Source: Bacillus sp. JCM 19034 (lineage in GTDB: Bacteria; Bacillota; Bacilli; Bacillales; Bacillaceae_D). From it: 64,000 nucleotides of DNA. A model generated the notes under the pieces. It did not search any database and had not been told where the DNA came from. It saw only the letters and a list, made by a program, of their open reading frames with translations. Shown here in pieces: positions 56,620-64,000 of this stretch. Both the position numbers and the translations under genes were made by a program. Numbering within the stretch: the first letter of the stretch is position 1; the number at the start of each line of letters is the position of its first letter. The stretch lies in contig NZ_BAXR01000003.1 of the NCBI RefSeq assembly GCF_001310635.1, forward strand, positions 232,261 to 296,260. Reading direction: 5' to 3'.

Positions 56620-57494
56620 ATGAAAAGTATGACAGGTTTTGGTACAGCCATATGACTAAAGAAGGTTTGGATGTTTTCGCAGAAATAAAGTCAGTCAATC
56701 AACGTTTCTTTGATTGTCAAGTACGACTTTTCCAATCAAAGCCTGCACTAGAAGAGGAAATTGTACGAATGGTGAAAAAGGTAATCTCTCGAGGGAAAAT
56801 TGATATTTTCGTTAAAATAGAAGGGGATTTAGAAGGGAATTTGCTCATTCATGTTGATGAGGATTTAGTTGATCAGTACATTGAAGCTTTTCGAATGATT
56901 CGCCATAAAGAGAAGGATGCCCTTCCATTAGATATTAATCAGCTCCTATTAAACGAATCAATTGTGAAAATAGACGAGAAGGATGCAGTCTTAGTTGAAG
57001 ACGACACTCTCATATTAGAAGCAGTCAATCAGGCGTTACTTTCATTATTGCAAATGAGAGAACAGGAGGGAGAAGAACTATTAACAACAATGGCTGCGGA
57101 AATGAACAAACTTACTCATCATCTTCAACGTGTGGAAGAGGCCGTAACTAGCCTACTAGATTCAGCAAAAGATCGAATGAAGGCACACATTGAATCGTTA
57201 ATAGCTAGTCATGAAATTGATGAGTCTAGGGTACTAACCGAGGTAGCCATCTTAGCAGATAAAATCGATATAACCGAAGAAATAGCTCGTTTAAAGTCGC
57301 ATATAAAGCAATTTTTCTATTATTGTGATTTGATGGAACCTATTGGTAGAAGGTTAGATTTTTTAGTTCAAGAGATGAATCGAGAGGTTAATACAATTGG
57401 TTCGAAAGCAAGTGATTCTTTTATTAGACAAGAAGTGGTTGAAATGAAAGGAAATCTTGAAAAGGTGAAAGAACAAGTACAAAATATTGAATAA
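56620..57494 (+). CDS. yloC: YicC family endoribonuclease YloC, one frame break near the start
   Basis: About 292 residues when joined. It starts MKSMTGFGTA at ATG 56620, the typical family N-terminus. The frame breaks at CC 56648-56649; one more C gives GTAHMTKEGLDVFAEIKSVNQRF, matching the family. The C-terminal DUF1732 segment shows GRRLDFLVQEMNREVNTIGSKA. E. coli YicC is an endoribonuclease; the same activity here is inferred. An internal ATG at 56652 would drop the conserved first ten residues. Confidence 0.88.
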
Positions 57495-57583
57495 CCTAGA
57501 AAAAACGAGCGAATTCGTATATAGTAAGGATAGTTTGGATAACAATGGAGAGGGAAAGATCCTTTCCAAAATTGGGGGTCTGT

Positions 57584-57847
57584 ATGAATATAAAGTTAAT
57601 TAACATAGGCTTTGGGAATATTGTTTCAGCCAATCGAATTATTTCGATCGTAAGTCCAGAGTCAGCACCAATTAAACGAATTATTCAAGATGCACGCGAC
57701 CGAAACATGTTAATTGATGCTACATATGGGCGACGTACACGTGCTGTTATTATAGCAGATAGTGACCATGTTATATTAAGTGCAGTACAGCCAGAAACAG
57801 TAGCACAGCGTTTAACAACGAAAGAAGAGGGTGCCGAAGAGTCATAA
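57584..57847 (+). CDS. remA: extracellular matrix regulator RemA (DUF370)
   Basis: An 87-residue DUF370 protein starting [14 protein letters not shown] at ATG 57584, which follows TTGGGGG; the open frame from 57545 adds residues foreign to the family. RemA forms DNA-binding oligomers and activates biofilm matrix and osmoprotection genes in B. subtilis. Key segments: [18 protein letters not shown] and [13 protein letters not shown]. It is conserved between yicC and gmk. Confidence 0.92.
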   Translation: MNIKLINIGFGNIVSANRIISIVSPESAPIKRIIQDARDRNMLIDATYGRRTRAVIIADSDHVILSAVQPETVAQRLTTKEEGAEES

Positions 57848-57889
57848 TAAAATAAGGTCGCTAGGTTTACATAGATGTAGGAGGTACTT

Positions 57890-58504
57890 ATGAAAAAAGA
57901 TAAAGGTCTTTTATTAGTATTATCAGGGCCGGCTGGAGTTGGAAAGGGAACCGTTTGTTCTGCTTTACGTAAACATGATACAGATATAGAATATTCTGTT
58001 TCTGCTACAACGAGGGCCCCAAGACTAGGGGAAGTAGACGGCGTAAATTATTTCTTTAAATCTAAGGAAGAATTTGAAGAAATGATTGCAAATAATCGTT
58101 TACTAGAATGGGCTGAATACGTTGGTAACTTTTATGGTACTCCAATTGATTATGTCGAGGATACTTTGGCTAAGGGAAAGGATATAATATTGGAGATCGA
58201 GGTACAAGGTGCATTAAAAGTGAAGGAACGTTTCCCTGAAGGTGTGTTTATTTTCCTCATTCCGCCAAGCTTAAGTGAGCTGCGTAATCGAATTGTTGGT
58301 AGAGGTACCGAGACAGAGGAGATTATTAATGAACGAATGAATGTGGCAAGAGCAGAAATTGATATGATGAAAAATTACGATTATGTCGTCGAAAATGATA
58401 AAGTAGAATTAGCTGTCGAGCGTATTAAATCAATTGTAACGGCTGAACATTGTCGGCGTGAGAGAGTTTTTGAAAAATATAAGGAACTAGTGGAGGTAAA
58501 TTAA
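57890..58504 (+). CDS. gmk: guanylate kinase
   Basis: A 204-residue P-loop kinase converting GMP to GDP. The P-loop is GPAGVGKGT, followed by the GMP-binding segment [21 protein letters not shown] (cited at 20 or fewer residues: [18 protein letters not shown]) and [23 protein letters not shown] precedes the ATG. The last base of its stop codon is the first base of the rpoZ ATG, so the two are coupled. Confidence 0.95.
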   Translation: MKKDKGLLLVLSGPAGVGKGTVCSALRKHDTDIEYSVSATTRAPRLGEVDGVNYFFKSKEEFEEMIANNRLLEWAEYVGNFYGTPIDYVEDTLAKGKDIILEIEVQGALKVKERFPEGVFIFLIPPSLSELRNRIVGRGTETEEIINERMNVARAEIDMMKNYDYVVENDKVELAVERIKSIVTAEHCRRERVFEKYKELVEVN

Positions 58505-58737
58505 TGCTATATCCATCAATTGATTCATTATTACAGAAATTAGATTCGAAGTATACGCTTGTAACGGTATCTGCAAAACGAGCAAGAGAAATTCGCGAAA
58601 ATGCAAAACGTGCCCCAATTGTTGAGAGACCTGTGTCACATAAGCCTGTAGGTGTAGCGCTAGAAGAAATTGTTCATGACCACTTAAATTTCGAGCGTAC
58701 AGCAGCAATACGAGAAGAATACGGTAAGCACGACTAA
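58504..58737 (+). CDS. rpoZ: RNA polymerase omega subunit
   Basis: A 77-residue protein starting [20 protein letters not shown], with [11 protein letters not shown] and the [10 protein letters not shown] segment of Bacillus omega. It binds the beta' subunit and helps RNA polymerase assembly. The ATG overlaps the gmk stop, and GTGGAGG lies upstream within gmk. Confidence 0.94.
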   Translation: MLYPSIDSLLQKLDSKYTLVTVSAKRAREIRENAKRAPIVERPVSHKPVGVALEEIVHDHLNFERTAAIREEYGKHD

Positions 58738-58748
58738 ACGGGATTAGA

Positions 58749-58791
58749 AGGTGTCTCATAAGGTTACAAGCCTTTGGGGCACCTCATTTTT
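58749..58791 (+). terminator. terminator after rpoZ
   Basis: AGGTGTCTCATAAGG pairs imperfectly (with G-U pairs) with CCTTTGGGGCACCT, then CATTTTT. Confidence 0.7.
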
Positions 58792-58869
58792 ATATCAGAC
58801 GAAGAATAATGTAAGACGCCAAACAGAAAGATGTTAAAGGGTGCTTAGTACAAAGGGGAGTGGTAAAGG

Positions 58870-60071
58870 ATGAAGGGGAAAAATATCGTTCTGGCTGTCA
58901 CAGGAGGGATTGCTTCTTATAAAGCGGCAGCTCTAACAAGTCAGCTCATCCAACAAGGTGCAAATGTGAAAGTAATGATGACTCAATCTGCCCAGAGGTT
59001 TGTAACACCGCTAACGTTTCAAGCCCTTTCGCGTCAACCTGTATATGTTGATACGTTTACGGAGCCTGATCCGGAGAAAATTGCTCACATTGATGTTGCT
59101 GATTGGGCTGATATCATCATTATTGCTCCAGCTACAGCAAACATTATTGCGAAGCTCGCCCAAGGAATGGCTGATGATTTTGTCACAACGTGCTTGTTAG
59201 CAACGAAAGCCCCTATATTTATTGCTCCAGCGATGAATGTTAATATGTATGAACATAGGGCTGTACAACGTAATATTAGCCAATTAAAGGAAGATGGTTA
59301 TACATTTATAGAGGGGGAAGAAGGCTACCTTGCATGTGGCTGGACGGGAAAAGGAAGAATGGCAGAGCAGCATTCATATTGAAAATGATAGAAGAGTATT
59401 TTCATCGTTCCAAAGCGTTAGCAGGAAAACGGGTAGTTATTACGGCCGGCCCAACACAGGAAAAGATAGATCCTGTACGATATTTTACAAATCATTCTTC
59501 TGGTAAAATGGGCTATGCTATTGCAGAAGCAGCTAAACAAATGGGAGCAGAGGTTACTCTCGTATCTGGTCCAACAACGATGAAACCACCAGTGGGTGTC
59601 GAGTACGTTCCAGTAACGAGTGCAAGTGATATGTTTGAAGCTGTAAATGAGATTCTTCCAAGTGCTGATATAATAATTAAAGCAGCAGCTGTAGCAGATT
59701 ATAGACCGAAAGTGACCTATCAGCAAAAACGAAAGAAGCAACCAGGTGAATGGTCGATTGAGATGGAAAGAACGGTTGATATACTGCAAACGTTAGCTAA
59801 CAAGAAGACACCAGCACAAGTTATCGTTGGATTTGCTGCTGAATCTGAAAATATGCTTGAGTATGCTAAAAGTAAGCTTGAAAAGAAAAACTTGGATTTA
59901 ATTGTTGCAAATAATATAAGTGAAGCAGGATCAGGATTTAAAGGTGATACGAATCAAATTACGATCATCCATCGAAATGGTGAAGTTAAACCATTTCCAA
60001 TGCTTACAAAAAAAGAGGCTGCTATCCGTGTGTTAGAAGAGACTTTAATACATGTTAAGAAGGTGAACTAA
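58870..60071 (+). CDS. coaBC: bifunctional phosphopantothenoylcysteine decarboxylase/synthetase CoaBC, one frame break
   Basis: About 401 residues when joined. The N-terminal CoaC flavodomain shows VTGGIASYKAA, the APAMNVNMY motif and the active-site cysteine in GYLACGWTGKGRM. The C-terminal CoaB domain shows VVITAGPTQEKIDPVRYFTN, then AAAVADYRP and FAAESEN. The frame breaks at C 59368: one more C gives MAEPAFILKMIEEYF. It carries out two consecutive steps before CoaD in coenzyme A synthesis. Confidence 0.93.
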
Positions 60072-60073
60072 AG

Positions 60074-62474
60074 ATGTTTGCCAAAGTAATAGTTGATGTG
60101 CCTGCTGCACAAACGGACCGCCAATTTGATTATAAAATACCAAAGAATTGGGAAAGTGTTGTTCAACCGGGAATGCGTGTTATCGTTCCTTTTGGTCCAC
60201 GGAAAATTCAAGGGTTTGTCATATCTGTAACCGAACAGTCGTCATATGAGAAGACAAAGGAAATGATAGAAGTTTTAGATGCCGTTCCAATTTTATCAGA
60301 AGAATTACTTCAGTTAGGGAATTGGTTAGCAGAGTCGACATTATCTTTTAAAGTATCAGCATACCAACTGATGGTACCTGCTGCACTTAGAACAAAAAGT
60401 TAAAAAGTTAGTTCGTATTAAAAATAAGGAAAAATTGACACCTTCGTTGTTAGAACTTTTTGAGGAAGCGGATTATTGCCTCTGGACAGATATTTTACAA
60501 AAAAGTAACACAATGGTAAAAAGTGTTCAAACAGAAATAAAAAAGGGTACTCTAGAGATAGAGTATCAAGTTACAGAAAAAGGGAAAGCAAAAACACAAC
60601 GTTATGCAAAACTTCTATTAACTAAAGAAGAGGCTAATTCATTACTTACGAAAAGAGCAAGCAAGCAATTAGAAATCGTTAGAATTTTAAGCGAGACGGT
60701 TGATAGAGCAATGCCGGTACGTGATTTGTTAGAAATAGCAGAAACAACTCGTTCCGCATTAAAGACGTTACGAGAAAAAGGAATCATAAAGGAATTTGAG
60801 CAAGAAATTTACCGTGATCCGTTAGCGGGAAAGAGTTTTGAGCGAACAGAGCCACTATCGTTAACAGATCACCAAAAGCTAGTTGTCCATCGAGTTAAAC
60901 CTTATATTAATAAAAACGAACACGAAGTTTTCCTTTTACATGGTGTAACAGGAAGTGGCAAGACAGAGGTGTATTTGCAAGTAATTCAGCAAGCACTTGA
61001 ATTAAATAAAGAGGCGATTATGCTCGTACCGGAGATCGCTTTAACTCCGCAAATGGTTGAACGCTTCAAAGGCCGTTTTGGATCAGATGTTGCTGTTTTG
61101 CATTCTGGCTTATCAATGGGAGAAAAATATGATGAATGGCGAAAAATTAGCCGGAAGGAAGTAAAGGTTGTCGTAGGTGCAAGATCAGCTGTTTTTGCAC
61201 CATTTGATCGCATCGGCATGATTATTATTGACGAAGAACATGAAACAAGTTATAAACAGGAAGAAAGTCCACGTTATCATGCGAGGGACGTAGCGATTGA
61301 ACGGGCTCGTTATCATCAGTGTCCCGTTATATTAGGGAGTGCAACACCGTTACTTGAATCGTTCGCAAGAGCACAAAAAGGTGTTTATCAATTATTGACA
61401 TTGGATGAGCGTGTGCAAAACAGACCAATGCCTGATGTACATGTGATCGACATGAGGGAGGAGCTTAGAGCTGGTAATCGCTCGATGTTTTCAACAACGT
61501 TATTTGAAAAATTAAAGGAGCGACTCGAGAAGGGTGAGCAAAGTGTGTTATTTTTAAATCGACGTGGTCATTCCACTTTTGTGATGTGCAGAGATTGTGG
61601 GTATGTGGCGACATGTCGCTCATGTGATATTTCCCTTACGTATCATCGTAGTCAAAATCGACTAAAATGCCATTATTGTGGACATGAAGAACCGATGCCA
61701 AGAACGTGTCAAGAATGTGGAAGTGAACATATTCGCTTTTTTGGATCAGGTACACAAAAAGTTGAAGAAGAGTTAACACGAGTGCTACCCGAAGCAAGGG
61801 TTATACGGATGGATGTTGACACAACTCGAAAGAAGGGTTCACATGAGCAATTACTAACGTCTTTTGGGAAAAAAGAGGCAGACATCTTATTAGGGACACA
61901 AATGATTGCAAAAGGATTAGATTTTCCTTCTATCACGTTAGTCGGTGTATTAGCAGCCGATTCTATGCTTCATATCCCTGACTTTCGCTCAGCTGAACGT
62001 ACCTTTCAATTGTTAGAACAGGTGAGTGGACGAGCTGGACGCCATGAGCTTGCTGGTGAGGTCATCATTCAATCCTATACACCAGAGCATTACAGCATTG
62101 AGCTTGTTAAGTCTCACGATTATCACGCGTTCTTTCAAACGGAGATGCAACAACGGAAATTTGCTCAATATCCTCCTTATGTTTATATGACACTCATAAC
62201 TATATCCCATCAAGAATTAATGAAAGTAATCGATGTTGCCGAAACCGTTGTTCACTTTTTAAGAAGAGAGCTGTCACCTGAAACAACTGTGTTAGGTCCT
62301 GTCGCATCTCCACTTGCTCGTATTAAGGATAGATATCGCTATCAATGCATGATAAAATACAAAAACGAACCGAAATTAAGACAGGTATTATTGGAAGTAA
62401 GGGAGCATTATCAACGTGAATTAAACAAAGGGTTACAGTTGACGATTGATTTACAACCTTATTTATTTACATAA
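60074..62474 (+). CDS. priA: primosomal protein PriA (replication restart helicase), one frame break
   Basis: About 800 residues when joined. PriA reloads the replisome at collapsed forks. N-terminal DNA-binding domain, Walker A LLHGVTGSGKTEVYLQ (about residue 292), DEEH box in MIIIDEEHETSYK, eight zinc-binding cysteines in two CxxC clusters (CRDCGYVATCRSC; CHYCGHEEPMPRTCQECG) and helicase motif V GTQMIAKGLDFP. The frame breaks in the A5 run 60394-60398; removing one A joins PAALRTK to VKKLVRIKNKEKLTPS. It starts 2 bases after coaBC. Confidence 0.94.
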
Positions 62475-62510
62475 AGAAGCGTGAGTTGAAAGAAAGAAGG
62501 CGGTTAGAAA

Positions 62511-63455
62511 ATGAAGATTGTATTTATGGGGACTCCTGATTTTGCTGTTCCTGTGCTACGTTCATTAAAGGAAGCTAATTATGATATCGTTGCTGTCGTT
62601 ACACAGCCAGATCGTCCAGTAGGAAGAAAAAAAACTCTGACTCCTCCACCTGTAAAAGTGGAAGCAACAGCACATAGTATTGATGTTTTACAACCAGAAA
62701 AAATAAAAGAATCGGTAGAAATTGATAAAGTGCTTGCCTATAAGCCTGATCTAATTGTTACGGCAGCATTCGGACAAATTTTGCCGAAAGAAATTTTAGA
62801 CTTTCCGAAATTTGGGTGTATTAATGTACATGCTTCTTTGTTGCCTAAATATCGTGGTGGTGCTCCAATTCATCAAGCGATCATTGACGGGGAAAAAGAA
62901 GCAGGAGTTACGATCATGTACATGGTTGAAAAATTAGACGCTGGTGATATGCTTTCTTATGTGAAAGTGCCTATTGAGGAAAGGGATACTGTTGGGTCAT
63001 TGCATGATAAGTTAAGTAAAGAAGGAGCACGTCTACTTTTATCAACGATTCCTAATATTATCAATGGAAAAGCAAAAGCCATACCACAAGATGTATCACA
63101 AGTTACATTTGCCAGTAATATTACGAGGGAAATGGAGCGGATCAATTGGGAAAAAACAGGCGAAGAGATTTACAATCATATTAGAGGGTTACATCCTTGG
63201 CCAGTTGCTTTTACGGAGCTTCTTGGTAAAGTATTTAAAGTTTGGTGGGGAGAGAAGGTTCCATCTGTAGGAAATAATGAACCAGGAGTTATTGAACGAA
63301 TTGATGAAGATGGTTTTGTCGTATCAACGGGGAATTCCACTTCCATTAAAATTACAGATTTACAACCTGCAGGGAAGAAAAGAATGGATGGTGCCTCGTT
63401 TATTCGTGGAGCTGGCTCATCACTAAAAGCTGGAATGAGGATTGGTCATGAGTAA
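62511..63455 (+). CDS. fmt: methionyl-tRNA formyltransferase
   Basis: A 314-residue enzyme formylating initiator Met-tRNA with 10-formyltetrahydrofolate. [14 protein letters not shown] at the N-terminus, and the active-site region [20 protein letters not shown] with the conserved Asn-His pair, are visible. The C-terminal OB-like tRNA-binding domain follows. It comes directly after priA; the def gene usually between them is absent. Its end overlaps rsmB by 8 bases. Confidence 0.95.
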   Translation: MKIVFMGTPDFAVPVLRSLKEANYDIVAVVTQPDRPVGRKKTLTPPPVKVEATAHSIDVLQPEKIKESVEIDKVLAYKPDLIVTAAFGQILPKEILDFPKFGCINVHASLLPKYRGGAPIHQAIIDGEKEAGVTIMYMVEKLDAGDMLSYVKVPIEERDTVGSLHDKLSKEGARLLLSTIPNIINGKAKAIPQDVSQVTFASNITREMERINWEKTGEEIYNHIRGLHPWPVAFTELLGKVFKVWWGEKVPSVGNNEPGVIERIDEDGFVVSTGNSTSIKITDLQPAGKKRMDGASFIRGAGSSLKAGMRIGHE

Positions 63456-64000
63456 ACTTGTACGTGAAGTTGCCTTAGATGCTCTATTACAAGTCGAGAA
63501 AGAGCAAGCCTATAGCAATTTGTTATTAAACCAATTAGTGAAAAAAAATGAGTTTTCCAAACGTGATGTGGGCCTATTAACTGAGATCGTCTATGGTACG
63601 ATACAACGAAAAAATACACTTGATTATTTTTTATCACCTTTTGTAAAAAATGGCTTTGAATCAATCGAGCAATGGGTGCACGTCTTATTACGTTTATCCG
63701 TTTACCAAATGCTGTACTTAGATCGAGTCCCTGAACGAGCTATTATACATGAAGCAGTGATGATTGCATCTAGACGCGGACATGAAGGGATAAGTGGAAT
63801 GGTTAACGGTGTCCTACGATCAGTACAACGTCAAGGACAACCGAGTTTTGAGACAATCAAAAATGAGAAAAAAAGAATGTCGCTTGAATTAAGCTTCCCA
63901 AAATGGTTAGTTTCTCGGTGGATCGATCAGTACGGCGAAAAAGATGCGAAGGCTATTTGTCAGGTAAGTAATCAACCACCATCCGTTACGATCCGCGTTA
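63448..64000 (+). CDS. rsmB: 16S rRNA (cytosine967-C5)-methyltransferase RsmB, 3' end outside window
   Basis: Open from ATG 63448 to the window end (184 codons). The N-terminus [20 protein letters not shown] and the NusB-like RNA-binding domain ([48 protein letters not shown]) identify RsmB/Sun; the methyltransferase domain with its two cysteines lies beyond the window. It overlaps fmt by 8 bases, as is common in this operon. Confidence 0.92.
   Translation, partial: MSKLVREVALDALLQVEKEQAYSNLLLNQLVKKNEFSKRDVGLLTEIVYGTIQRKNTLDYFLSPFVKNGFESIEQWVHVLLRLSVYQMLYLDRVPERAIIHEAVMIASRRGHEGISGMVNGVLRSVQRQGQPSFETIKNEKKRMSLELSFPKWLVSRWIDQYGEKDAKAICQVSNQPPSVTIRV

Overview
The window is a stretch of a low-GC, Gram-positive, endospore-forming chromosome of the Bacillaceae type. 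The evidence is the Bacillus-style gene order, the sporulation genes (ylbJ, spoVD, spoVE, spoIIGA, sigE, sigG, ylmC), bacillithiol synthesis (bshC), a meso-diaminopimelate type MurE, a T-box leader for ileS and PyrR-type attenuation of the pyr operon. I see no mobile element, CRISPR array, phage gene, rRNA or tRNA. Species cannot be fixed from the sequence alone.

Layout. 1-6.5 kb: rsmD (cut by the window edge), coaD, ylbJ on the minus strand, ylbK, ylbL, tmcAL on the minus strand, yceD and rpmF. 6.8-10.6 kb: gerR/rsfA-like regulator, panE, a DUF3397 membrane protein, bshC. 10.7-29.6 kb: the dcw cell-wall and division cluster mraZ-rsmH-ftsL-pbpB-spoVD-murE-mraY-murD-spoVE-murG-murB-divIB-ylxW-ylxX-sbp-ftsA-ftsZ. 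29.9-36.9 kb: spoIIGA-sigE, sigG, then ylmC-pgeF-ylmE-sepF-ylmG-ylmH-divIVA. 36.9-42.4 kb: T-box, ileS, ylyA-like gene, lspA, rluD. 42.4-54.2 kb: pyrR-pyrP-pyrB-pyrC-carA-carB-pyrK-pyrD-pyrF-pyrE with two PyrR-type attenuators. 54.3-64 kb: rqcH on the minus strand, yicC, remA, gmk, rpoZ, coaBC, priA, fmt and rsmB (cut by the window end).

The dominant oddity is 30 frame breaks in 24 conserved genes, many of them essential (mraZ, rsmH, spoVD, spoVE, ftsA, sigG, lspA, priA, coaBC, carA and others). Twenty-five are explained by one lost base, nearly all in a T, G, C or A run; two by loss of one CT unit; three by one extra A in an A run. On each side of every break the protein is intact and family-like. 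This looks like raw-read consensus error rather than gene decay, so each such gene is annotated here as one coding region with the break position given.

The gene pieces fit together as follows. Peptidoglycan precursor enzymes (MurE, MraY, MurD, MurG, MurB) and the divisome (FtsL, PBP2B, DivIB, FtsA, FtsZ, SepF, DivIVA) sit with sporulation-specific wall synthases (SpoVD, SpoVE) and the mother-cell/forespore sigma switch (SpoIIGA processes pro-SigE; SigG acts later in the forespore). Visible control elements include a three-repeat MraZ-type operator before mraZ, a SigH-like promoter before ftsA, a translation-masking hairpin before sigG, the ileS T-box and two pyr attenuators. I found no convincing undescribed system; the most useful leads are regulatory elements and local gene-content differences (no def between priA and fmt; an empty 554-base gap before yicC).
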